A DNA stretch of 64,000 nucleotides from Xenococcus sp. MO_188.B8 (GTDB lineage Bacteria > Cyanobacteriota > Cyanobacteriia > Cyanobacteriales > Xenococcaceae): assembly GCA_030065615.1 (NCBI GenBank), contig JASJDR010000022.1, forward strand, positions 17,698 to 81,697, written 5' to 3'. The notes beneath the pieces are model-generated. The model searched no databases and was not told where the DNA came from. It worked only from the letters and a program-made list of their open reading frames with translations. This document shows, one piece after another, positions 39,185 through 46,694 of the stretch. Both the position numbers and the translations under genes were made by a program. Each line of letters opens with the position of its first letter. Positions within the stretch are counted from its first letter, which is position 1.

Positions 39185-39238
39185 TAACTCGCGCGTTCCT
39201 TAGCAGATTAAAAATCTGCAGGGTCGCTCGTCAATGAT
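39183..39238. repeat. Dispersed repeat between lpxC and fabZ
   Basis: AACTCGCGCGTTCCTTAGCAG-like DNA, then CAGATT-AAAA-ATCTG, a short stem, then GGGTCGCTCGTCAATG. The first and last words echo the edges of the repeat block at 6361-6594 (AACTCGCGCATTCCCTTG and GGGTCGTCAATG), so this is probably a smaller member of that family. It does not disturb either gene. Confidence 0.6.
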
Positions 39239-39256
39239 AAATAAATAATAAATGAA

Positions 39257-39691
39257 ATGCCTGTTTTAACCGTAGAACAAATACATCAACTATTGCCCCA
39301 TCGCTATCCTTTTGCCTTAGTGGATCGCATTCTCGAATATGTACCCCAAGAAAAAGCAGTAGGATTGAAAAATGTTACCTTTAATGAACCTTATTTCCCT
39401 GGACATTTCCCAGGTAGACCTTTAATGCCAGGAGTGCTACAAATTGAAGCTATGGCCCAAGTAGGAGGCACAATCTTAATGCAAATACCAGAATTAGAAG
39501 GAAAGTTGTTTGCCTTTGCTGGCATTGATAAAGTTCGTTTTCGTCGCCCAGTAACTCCTGGTGATCAATTAATCATGACTGTCGAACTTCTGGCATTAAA
39601 ACGCAATCGAATCGCCAAAATGAAAGGAAAAGGAGAAGTAGATGGTCAACTAGCAGTAGAAGGAGAAATGTTATTTTCTCTGATCGACTAA
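39257..39691 (+). CDS. fabZ: 3-hydroxyacyl-ACP dehydratase
   Basis: A 144-residue hot-dog enzyme that dehydrates 3-hydroxyacyl-ACP in fatty acid synthesis. The active-site pair is His50 ([15 protein letters not shown]) and Glu64 ([11 protein letters not shown]). Length is standard. It lies between lpxC and lpxA, as in many cyanobacteria, where fatty acid and lipid A synthesis compete for the same 3-hydroxyacyl-ACP. Confidence 0.95.
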   Translation: MPVLTVEQIHQLLPHRYPFALVDRILEYVPQEKAVGLKNVTFNEPYFPGHFPGRPLMPGVLQIEAMAQVGGTILMQIPELEGKLFAFAGIDKVRFRRPVTPGDQLIMTVELLALKRNRIAKMKGKGEVDGQLAVEGEMLFSLID

Positions 39692-39823
39692 ATAAATCGT
39701 GTACAAGTTCAAAACTGAAGTTTTGCAAAGTATATATTCTGTAAAACCTTTCCCCTTTAACTTTCCCCTAAACAATCACCAAAACGATATATTTCAAATT
39801 AAACGCGGTTTAAATTAGGCATT

Positions 39824-40654
39824 ATGAGTTCTGCAATCAAATCTTCAGCTATGTTAGATAGTCATTTAATTCATCCTACTGCGATTGTTCATCCCCAAGC
39901 CCAATTGCATCCTACAGTTCGGGTAGCTCCTTATGCCATCATTGGCTCTCAAGTCAAAATAGGAGCCAATACTATCGTTGGTCCCCATGCTGTAATTGAT
40001 GGCTGTACGGAAATCGGGTCTAATAATCAGATCTTTCCTGGGGCAGCTATTGGCTTAGAACCCCAAGATTTAAAATATAAAGGGGCCAATAGTTTAGTTA
40101 AAATAGGAAATAATAATCAAATTCGGGAATATGTCACCATTAACAAAGCCACAGAAGAAGGGGAAGCGACTGTCATTGGTAATGATAATCTCCTGATGGC
40201 ATATGCTCATGTGGCTCATAATTGCCTGATTGGGGATGAAGTGATTATTGCTAACAGTGTGGCGATGGCTGGTCATGTTTGTATCGAATCTCAAGCTGTC
40301 ATCAGTGGCGTTTTAGGCGTTCATCAGTTTGTCCATATTGGCAAGATGGCAATGGTGGGAGGTATGAGTCGAATTAATCGCGATGTCCCACCTTATATGC
40401 TAGTAGAAGGGAATCCTGCCAAAGTGCGCTCTCTGAACTTTGTCGGTTTAAAAAGAAGAGGTTTGTCCCCAGGGGATCTCAGGCAACTCAAAAAAGCCTT
40501 TCGTATTTTATACCATGAAGGTCTGACCCTAGAAAGTGCGATCGCAAAATTAGATTTACTTGAGCCCAGTCAACAGATTCAAAACCTAAGACATTTTCTT
40601 CAGGCTTCTAGCTCCGATGGGAGAAGAGGTTTAATTTCTGGCAAAAACAAATAA
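39824..40654 (+). CDS. lpxA: UDP-N-acetylglucosamine acyltransferase
   Basis: A 276-residue left-handed beta-helix acyltransferase, first step of lipid A synthesis. Hexapeptide repeats (IHPTAIVHPQAQLHP, VRVAPYAIIG, and so on) run through residues 15-190. The catalytic histidine is His132 in AHVAHNCLIGD. The helical C-terminus begins at about 215. The first ten residues are not family-like, so the Met at codon 10 is an alternative start. A CCCC-TGA-CGGGG mini-hairpin and a heptamer repeat follow the stop. Confidence 0.93.
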   Translation: MSSAIKSSAMLDSHLIHPTAIVHPQAQLHPTVRVAPYAIIGSQVKIGANTIVGPHAVIDGCTEIGSNNQIFPGAAIGLEPQDLKYKGANSLVKIGNNNQIREYVTINKATEEGEATVIGNDNLLMAYAHVAHNCLIGDEVIIANSVAMAGHVCIESQAVISGVLGVHQFVHIGKMAMVGGMSRINRDVPPYMLVEGNPAKVRSLNFVGLKRRGLSPGDLRQLKKAFRILYHEGLTLESAIAKLDLLEPSQQIQNLRHFLQASSSDGRRGLISGKNK

Positions 40655-40706
40655 AGTTTTTTCTATTAACCCCAGTGAGGAAAAGTCAAAAGCCCCTGAC
40701 GGGGAA

Positions 40707-40734
40707 TTCAAAATTCAAAATTCAAAATTCAAAA
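40707..40734. repeat. Heptanucleotide tandem repeat
   Basis: TTCAAAA is repeated exactly four times downstream of lpxA. Short tandemly repeated heptamers are a known feature of cyanobacterial spacers. Confidence 0.9.
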
Positions 40735-40847
40735 ATAAATTAATTTCTCCGAATAAAAAGGGCAGAAACTAATCATAGCAAGACTTTCAGTCTATTCTAT
40801 TGATTTTTTAGTTTCTGAAGAGTTATTTCTAAATCATTACCTATTAC

Positions 40848-43800
40848 TTATTCTTCCTCATCATCCAATGTATCTAGCTCCAGCAAAATTTCCCCATTGA
40901 TCATTTTTTGTGCTGCATCTAATAAAGTTTCTTCTACATAGGGCTTCACAAAATAACCTCTGGCTCCTCTTTTTGCTGCCATATTGCGCATTTTCTGGGC
41001 TCCACGGGAAGTTAACATTGCAATGGGGAAAGAAGCAAAATTATCATCCTTTTGTAAATTAGATAATAACTCTAAACCATTCATTCTAGGCATTTCAATA
41101 TCACAAAAAGCCAGGTCGCATTCTAATCCTCCTTTTAATTTATCCCAGGCTTCCTGCCCATCTTTAGCTTTTTCTACCTGATAACCAGCTTTCGCAAAAG
41201 TTGTAGCCAGCAACTCTCTCACAGTTACAGAATCATCAATAATTAACACTACAGGATTCCCATTTACTGACAATTTTGTCTTGTCATTATCAATATTTAA
41301 TTCAGCTTCAGTATGGGCTAGCATTGATTCTGCTTTTTGGTTGGCTCGATTAATTTCAATTAACCTTTGAGCTACATCCATTAAATCTTTTTCCGTATAA
41401 GGCTTGGTTAGATAAGCCTGAGCGCCTAAATCAGTAGCCATTTTACGATGTTTTTCTGCCCCACGAGAAGTTAACATCGCGACAGGAATTAGTTTAAGTG
41501 TTTCATCCTTTTGGATATTAGATAATAGTTCCAATCCATTCATTCTCGGCATTTCAATATCACAGAAAATCATGTCACAGGGCAATCCCCCACGAAGTTT
41601 ATCCCAAGCCTCTTGTCCATCTCGGGCTTGTTCAACACGATAACCTAACTTATTGAAACTAAGAGTCAGCAATTCTCGCACTGTAATGGAGTCATCAACC
41701 ACCAATACCATTGGTTCTTGGGCAATCTTATCTTCTTTCTCGGCCTTGCCACCTTGCCAGATATTGAAGCCCAGATTGATGGTTCTCTTGCCTTGGGCAA
41801 TTTCAATTAACTCCAGTACATCCCCAATAGGCATAATGGTGCCATCACCCAGCACTGTCGCCCCCGCAATCCCTGCTGGCTTAGGAATTGGGGCTTCCAT
41901 TTGTTTAATAACAATTTCTTGCTCTCCTAATACTTGATCTACCTCTAGTGCTAGTAGGTTATCAGTACTGCGAAGAATGATAATGGAAACAGTGTCTTCT
42001 TCCTGATTGACATTATAGATACCCGCTCGGCTAATCCGACGATTGTAAGAAAGTAAATTATCTAAAGGTTGGAAAGGTAACAGGCTATTGTTCCAAGAAA
42101 TAGATTTGACACCGTTAGCATTAGTTTGAATATCGGTTAAATTATATTCCCTAGTATCTTCAACCCCATCAATAGGAAAGGCAATCCGAGTACCATTGAA
42201 AACACAAGTTAAAGCTTTACAAATACTAAGAACTAAAGGTAATCGAATGGTAAAAACAGTCCCTTTACCAACTTCTGATTCAATACTGATCGTACCGCGA
42301 ATCTTTTTTAAATCAGTACTAACCACATCCATGCCCACACCACGCCCTGCGAAGTCATCCGCTTGATCTTTGGTACTAAAACCAGCATGGAATAGTAAGT
42401 CGTAAACATCTTGCTTGGAGAGATTTTGCGCTTGCGCCCAGGTAATTAGATTTTTCTCGACAGCTTTGGCTTTTACTTTTTCCGGGTCGATACCAGCTCC
42501 GTCATCAGTAATCTTAATTACGGTTTGGTTCCCTTGGAGGAAAGCTCTAATCTGGATTGTTCCTTGTTCGCTTTTTCCTAATTGGATTCTTTCGTCTGGA
42601 GATTCAATTCCATGGGTAATAGCATTATTTACTAAATGAGTCATCGGATTGTAGAGATTTTCCACAATCATTTTGTCAATGAGAACGTCCTTGCCTTCAA
42701 CTTTAAGTTCGACTTGTTTTTTGAGTTTATGGGATATATCTCTAATTGCTCTGGGGAGACGATCTGTTGTTTGTTCAAAAGGAACCATCCGCGAGGAGTT
42801 CATGCCATCTTGCAACTGACTAGTTACCTGTCGTAATGACTGAGCAACTTTATCTGTTTCGTCAACTACAAACTGAATATCAGAGGCTGCTTCCCTGACC
42901 CTGACAATTAGCTCGATAATGTCTTGAGAAAGTAAATGGAATCCGGTAAAACGGTCTAATTCTAAGGCGTTGAGTTCGTCATCTTCTTCCTCTTGCATAC
43001 TAGGATCAAGAAATCCAGACACTTTACGGGAAGATACTTGATTTTGTTGACGACTGGCAATTAAGGCTCCTTCTAAAAGCGATCGCTCATAAAGATCATG
43101 CATTTTTGCTCCCATTTCTCCCAAGGATTGCACGTGATTCAATAAGTTATCCAGGAAGCGGCGTAACCTTTCTTGATCTTCTTCTAAACGATTACGTTTG
43201 ACTACCAACTCTCCAATCATATTATTGAGGTTGTCGAGTTTTTTGACTGACACCCGCATTGTCTGATCAAAAGTTTTTCCTTTGGGAGCTTCTGGTTGTC
43301 GAGAAGGTTTGATTTTAGCCTTGGGAGCTGGAGTCTTAACAGTAGGAGATGGCTGTTTTTCTGGCGCAGAATCTAGTAAGTTATCTAAGTCAGAATCTGA
43401 ATCTAGTAACCCTTCGAGATCATGAAGCTCATCTATATTATCATTATCTATCTCGTTTATAGAGTCATCTAAAAGATTATCTAAGTCATTTAGTTCACTA
43501 GATGTATCTGTCCCATCAAGGTCGATATTCATTGAGACTAAATCATCAAGCTCATCTAAATGATCAAGCTCAACTTCGGGATCTAAATCAGAATCTAGTA
43601 GGTCATCTAGGGAAGCATCGATTTCTGGTTCGAGTACTAAGTCTTCTATATCATTATCACTATTATCTTGTATAAAAGGTAACAAATCTTCGGCATCATC
43701 CGAAGATTTGGCGGATAAATCCAGATCATCAAGAGATAAAGAGTTTTCTTCTTCCGAGCTGTGATCCTCCAATAAATTCTGAATTTCGTCTGGCGGTTGA

Positions 43801-43913
43801 ATGGCAGTCCCATCAAAATTTTGGATGATTGTTCTCTTGTCTATATCGCTAGGCTTACGATTATCTGAGTTGTTGTGCTTGTTCACGCGACTACCATTCT
43901 CCCTTGATTCCAT
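40848..43913 (-). CDS. CheA/PilL-type hybrid histidine kinase without Hpt, two receiver domains
   Basis: A 1021-residue kinase. Residues 1-215 are acidic low-complexity repeats (DLDNLLDS, LDDLLDSDLD), with no HxxKG phosphotransfer domain. From 214 the CheA dimerisation helix appears (TMRVSVKKLDNLNNMIGELV), then HATPase (NPMTHLVNNAITHGIE, DDGAGID, GRGVGMDVV), a CheW-like domain, and two CheY-type receivers whose phosphoacceptor Asp lie in MIFCDIEMPRMNG and LAFCDIEMPRMNG. The two receivers are clearly duplicates. It resembles Synechocystis PilL-C (Slr0322), part of a split chemotaxis/pilus kinase. Lacking Hpt, it should phosphorylate an Hpt protein encoded elsewhere. Confidence 0.85.
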   Translation of the reverse strand: MESRENGSRVNKHNNSDNRKPSDIDKRTIIQNFDGTAIQPPDEIQNLLEDHSSEEENSLSLDDLDLSAKSSDDAEDLLPFIQDNSDNDIEDLVLEPEIDASLDDLLDSDLDPEVELDHLDELDDLVSMNIDLDGTDTSSELNDLDNLLDDSINEIDNDNIDELHDLEGLLDSDSDLDNLLDSAPEKQPSPTVKTPAPKAKIKPSRQPEAPKGKTFDQTMRVSVKKLDNLNNMIGELVVKRNRLEEDQERLRRFLDNLLNHVQSLGEMGAKMHDLYERSLLEGALIASRQQNQVSSRKVSGFLDPSMQEEEDDELNALELDRFTGFHLLSQDIIELIVRVREAASDIQFVVDETDKVAQSLRQVTSQLQDGMNSSRMVPFEQTTDRLPRAIRDISHKLKKQVELKVEGKDVLIDKMIVENLYNPMTHLVNNAITHGIESPDERIQLGKSEQGTIQIRAFLQGNQTVIKITDDGAGIDPEKVKAKAVEKNLITWAQAQNLSKQDVYDLLFHAGFSTKDQADDFAGRGVGMDVVSTDLKKIRGTISIESEVGKGTVFTIRLPLVLSICKALTCVFNGTRIAFPIDGVEDTREYNLTDIQTNANGVKSISWNNSLLPFQPLDNLLSYNRRISRAGIYNVNQEEDTVSIIILRSTDNLLALEVDQVLGEQEIVIKQMEAPIPKPAGIAGATVLGDGTIMPIGDVLELIEIAQGKRTINLGFNIWQGGKAEKEDKIAQEPMVLVVDDSITVRELLTLSFNKLGYRVEQARDGQEAWDKLRGGLPCDMIFCDIEMPRMNGLELLSNIQKDETLKLIPVAMLTSRGAEKHRKMATDLGAQAYLTKPYTEKDLMDVAQRLIEINRANQKAESMLAHTEAELNIDNDKTKLSVNGNPVVLIIDDSVTVRELLATTFAKAGYQVEKAKDGQEAWDKLKGGLECDLAFCDIEMPRMNGLELLSNLQKDDNFASFPIAMLTSRGAQKMRNMAAKRGARGYFVKPYVEETLLDAAQKMINGEILLELDTLDDEEE

Positions 43914-44247
43914 GACTTACTTGTTAGATTTCAATTCAGAATATTTATTTAAATATAAAAGTAATGCCTAATATGATTCTAATTTTAAAAAAATTAGACA
44001 GTCAAATAAATAATAAGATTGTTATTTAGCCCTTACCCAATTTATGATTCCCATAAATCGATTAAAGGTTACTATGTAGTTTATATGTTGTGAGACTGAT
44101 TGCTAGTGGGGCATTAGTTACGGTCATTAGGATTTCTCAAGGAGCGGAGACTTCTCCTGCTCCTGAATAGTAAGCTCTAAATCTCTAGCATGGCAGACTA
44201 AAATAGCCATAGCTATTACAAATAAACCACTAGAATGTTAAGGCTGG

Positions 44248-44330
44248 CTTTTTCATAATAGCGAGTATATGGATTTTAACAAGTTTAGGCGATCGCGTTT
44301 AGGTCGTTCATTAAAAATGCGATCGCAATA
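44248..44330. repeat. HIP1-ended dispersed repeat, long form
   Basis: The core reads GCGATCGCGTTTAGGTCG then TTCATTAAAAATGCGATCGC, with HIP1 octamers at both ends (44289-44329). It is preceded by CTTTTTCATAATAGC and TTTTAACAAG. The same order of words occurs at 51190-51275 with substitutions, and core-only forms lie at 50431-50468, 52096-52130 and 53174-53207. The family is confined to 44-53 kb in this window. Confidence 0.75.
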
Positions 44331-44440
44331 AATCTTCAACTCAAGCTACCACTTTCGAGCTCAAAATCATTTATTCTCATTTCTTGACCCATTCAAGTCC
44401 ATCTCCAGAAAATACTATTTTCGTCAAGAAATATTACGAA

Positions 44441-44481
44441 GTCAGAGAGACCCCGCCGTAAAACGACGGGGTCTCTCTGAC
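44441..44481. other. Strong inverted repeat, 18-bp arms
   Basis: Arms GTCAGAGAGACCCCGCCG and CGACGGGGTCTCTCTGAC pair over 18 bp with a single mismatch around a TAAAA loop. A run of six A lies to its right. It sits 75 bp upstream of the caspase ATG and no plus-strand gene ends before it, so it is not an ordinary terminator of a visible gene. It could be a leader attenuator, the terminator of an unseen small RNA, or a mobile hairpin. Confidence 0.7.
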
Positions 44482-44555
44482 AAAAAACATTATTTTGCAC
44501 AAAAAGTTATTTGCACTTCAAAGTAATTAAGTAGGGACAGGGTTAATAAATCATT

Positions 44556-45590
44556 ATGAATGATTCAAAGATTAAGAATACTAATTTTTACGCTTTACTA
44601 ATAGGCATAGATCGCTATGAACCCAATCCCTATTATGGAAATCTCAAAGGTTGCATTAGGGATATCGATCTTGTAGCTAATTATATTTGTAAGAGTCTTA
44701 ATGTTCCCCAGAAGAAGATCTGGAAATTAACTTCTCCTTTTGAAAAAGCTAAAAGTCAGTCAGCTTCTAGATTTCAAGAAGCCAAACCAACCTATAAAAA
44801 TATCGTCAAGGCTTTTAGCGAAATCACCAATCAAGCACAATCGGGAGAACAAGTATACATTCACTATGCTGGACATGGAGGACGTGCCGTTACAATTTAT
44901 CCTGAACTAGAAGGGGAGCAGCGCCAGGATGAAGGAATTGTGCCGATGGATCTTGGTAGTTCTGATGGTCGCTATCTGCGGGATGTAGAAATTGCCACCT
45001 TGCTCAAACGCTTAACTGATAAAGGTTGTATCGTAACAGTGGTTTTTGATAGTTGTCATTCAGGAGGTGCAACTAGGGGAGATTGTGCGATTCGGGGTAA
45101 TGAAAATAATATAGTTGACAGCACCGCTCGCAGCAAAGATAGTTTAGTGGCATCCCGTGAAGAATTACTCAATAATTGGCGCAGCTTAACTCAAAACGAT
45201 CGCGAATTATCCGCTGGCTGGCTACCTAATGCTAATGATTATCTCTTCCTCGCTGCATGTCGTCCTACAGAATTGGCCTATGAATATGCAGTCAGTGGTG
45301 GACAACGTCACGGTGCTTTGACTTACTGGATGATCGATACCCTAACTAGCAGTACTTCTGTCTTAACCTATAAGTCTCTTTATAATCGGGTTAAGGGGAT
45401 GATTCAGAGTAAATTTCCCCAACAATTACCGATGTTGATCGGAGATAGCGATCGCCTGGTATTTGGCGATCAACGGCAATATAAACCCTATACTGTAGTT
45501 GTCATTGATGCAGCTGAAGATGGCACAGCAATCACTTTAGATGCAGGATTAGCAGCAGGCTTGACTAGTGGTACTCGCTTTGCGATTTAG
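44556..45590 (+). CDS. Caspase-family protease, N-terminal part (gene split by in-frame stop)
   Basis: A 344-residue peptidase C14 (orthocaspase) domain. The catalytic dyad is His107 (YIHYAGHGG) and Cys167 (VVFDSCHSGG), in the expected spacing. The start FYALLIGIDRYEP is typical. A TAG at 45588-45590 ends the frame, but the same frame continues with PIAVNDFSDKTKQIAI and runs to 46685. One base change (for example TAT or TAC to TAG) would explain this. The protease domain is intact, so an active, shortened enzyme is possible. The next gene encodes a CHAT-NACHT protein. Confidence 0.85.
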   Translation: MNDSKIKNTNFYALLIGIDRYEPNPYYGNLKGCIRDIDLVANYICKSLNVPQKKIWKLTSPFEKAKSQSASRFQEAKPTYKNIVKAFSEITNQAQSGEQVYIHYAGHGGRAVTIYPELEGEQRQDEGIVPMDLGSSDGRYLRDVEIATLLKRLTDKGCIVTVVFDSCHSGGATRGDCAIRGNENNIVDSTARSKDSLVASREELLNNWRSLTQNDRELSAGWLPNANDYLFLAACRPTELAYEYAVSGGQRHGALTYWMIDTLTSSTSVLTYKSLYNRVKGMIQSKFPQQLPMLIGDSDRLVFGDQRQYKPYTVVVIDAAEDGTAITLDAGLAAGLTSGTRFAI

Positions 45591-45599
45591 CCTATTGCG

Positions 45600-46685
45600 G
45601 TGAATGATTTTTCTGATAAGACTAAACAAATTGCGATCGCAGAAATAACAGATGACATTGAAGCCGATAAGTCAACTGCGATAATTTTAGATGCGGCAGC
45701 AGGAGGAATCGAGGTTAAAGGCAAAATCGAACCTGGTGCTTCAGCAGTTATGGTTGCGGCACCTGTAGATCTAATTCGCAAAGTACGTTTATTTGATCGC
45801 AAACAAGCAGGGGATAAGGAACAGGATTTGCCAGCAGATTTAGTAGATCGGCAAACTGCAGCCTTAGAGAAAGTTCGTCAAGCTTTAGCAGGTAATGGTT
45901 GGGTAGTGGAAATAAAAGATGGGGAAGAAGGACATTTTCAAGTAGCAGTTGCTAAAGATGGCAGCTATGAAATCTGTATCGGGATGCCGATTAATAATCT
46001 TCGTCCAGCTTTAAGCATAAATGATCCGGGCGCGCCGCAAAAAGTTGTAGATCGTTTGGTTCATTTAGCTAAATACCAGTCAGTGCAAGCTTTGGATAAT
46101 CCGGCATCAGATTTGACAGATTATCTAGAATTTGAGTTGTGCGATCGCAATAAACAACCCTTTCGAGATCCGCAAAATGTTTCTCTCAAACCCAAGGAAG
46201 TTTCCTATTTAAAAATCAAGAATAACTATGAGCAAACTCTCAATGTTGCCGTATTAGATCTCGAACCTACTTGGGAGATTTCACAAGTTCCCATTCAAGG
46301 AGACTTTTCTTCTTTCTTTCCTTTAGATCCCGGACAAGAAGCATATACAAAACTGCGTTTACAAATACCAGCAAATTATCAACAAACCAAAGAAACTTTA
46401 AAAGTATTTGCCACCAAAGGATTAGCAAATTTCCAATGGTTAATCTTACCTTCTCTTGATCGTGGACTAGAAACTAGAGGAAATCTTAATTTACAACTTA
46501 GCAATAAAGTAGAAGAATTAAGAACAAGGGGAGAAGCTCAAACTATTAATCCTCTAAATAATCTCTTGAGTGCTATTGGTAGTGATGTCAATAATCCTCC
46601 CAATCAAACTCGTGCTTTTGTGTACGAACCCGATCCTGATACAGAGTGGGCAACTCAGCAGATTCAAATCACGGTTAAGGAGTAA
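45600..46685 (+). pseudogene. C-terminal part of the caspase-family gene, after the amber codon
   Basis: In the same frame as the caspase domain, reading on from 45591 (PIAVNDFSDKT); a GTG at 45600 could restart translation but has no ribosome site. It is 361 residues long. Residues 1-80 and 120-360 look like the beta-rich C-terminal region (DUF4384-like) that follows the protease in many cyanobacterial caspase-family proteins: VRQALAGNGWVVEI, YEICIGMPINN, KNNYEQTLNVAVLDLEPTWE. It is not degraded: no further stops or frameshifts, so the amber is recent, read through, or an assembly error. It ends 9 bp before the CHAT-NACHT gene. Confidence 0.75.
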
Positions 46686-46694
46686 AGAATCTAG

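Larger units (their letters stand above)
43914..44555. other. Intergenic, 642 bp, divergent promoters with repeats
   Basis: It separates the CheA-type kinase gene from the caspase gene. It contains a HIP1-ended repeat (44248-44330) and a strong inverted repeat (44441-44481), listed separately. No coding frame was found. Promoters for both flanking genes should be here. Confidence 0.5.

Noticed and set aside
40707..40734. Heptamer tandem array as a possible CRISPR
   Set aside because: The unit is seven bases with no spacers. No array of repeats with unique spacers was found anywhere in the window.
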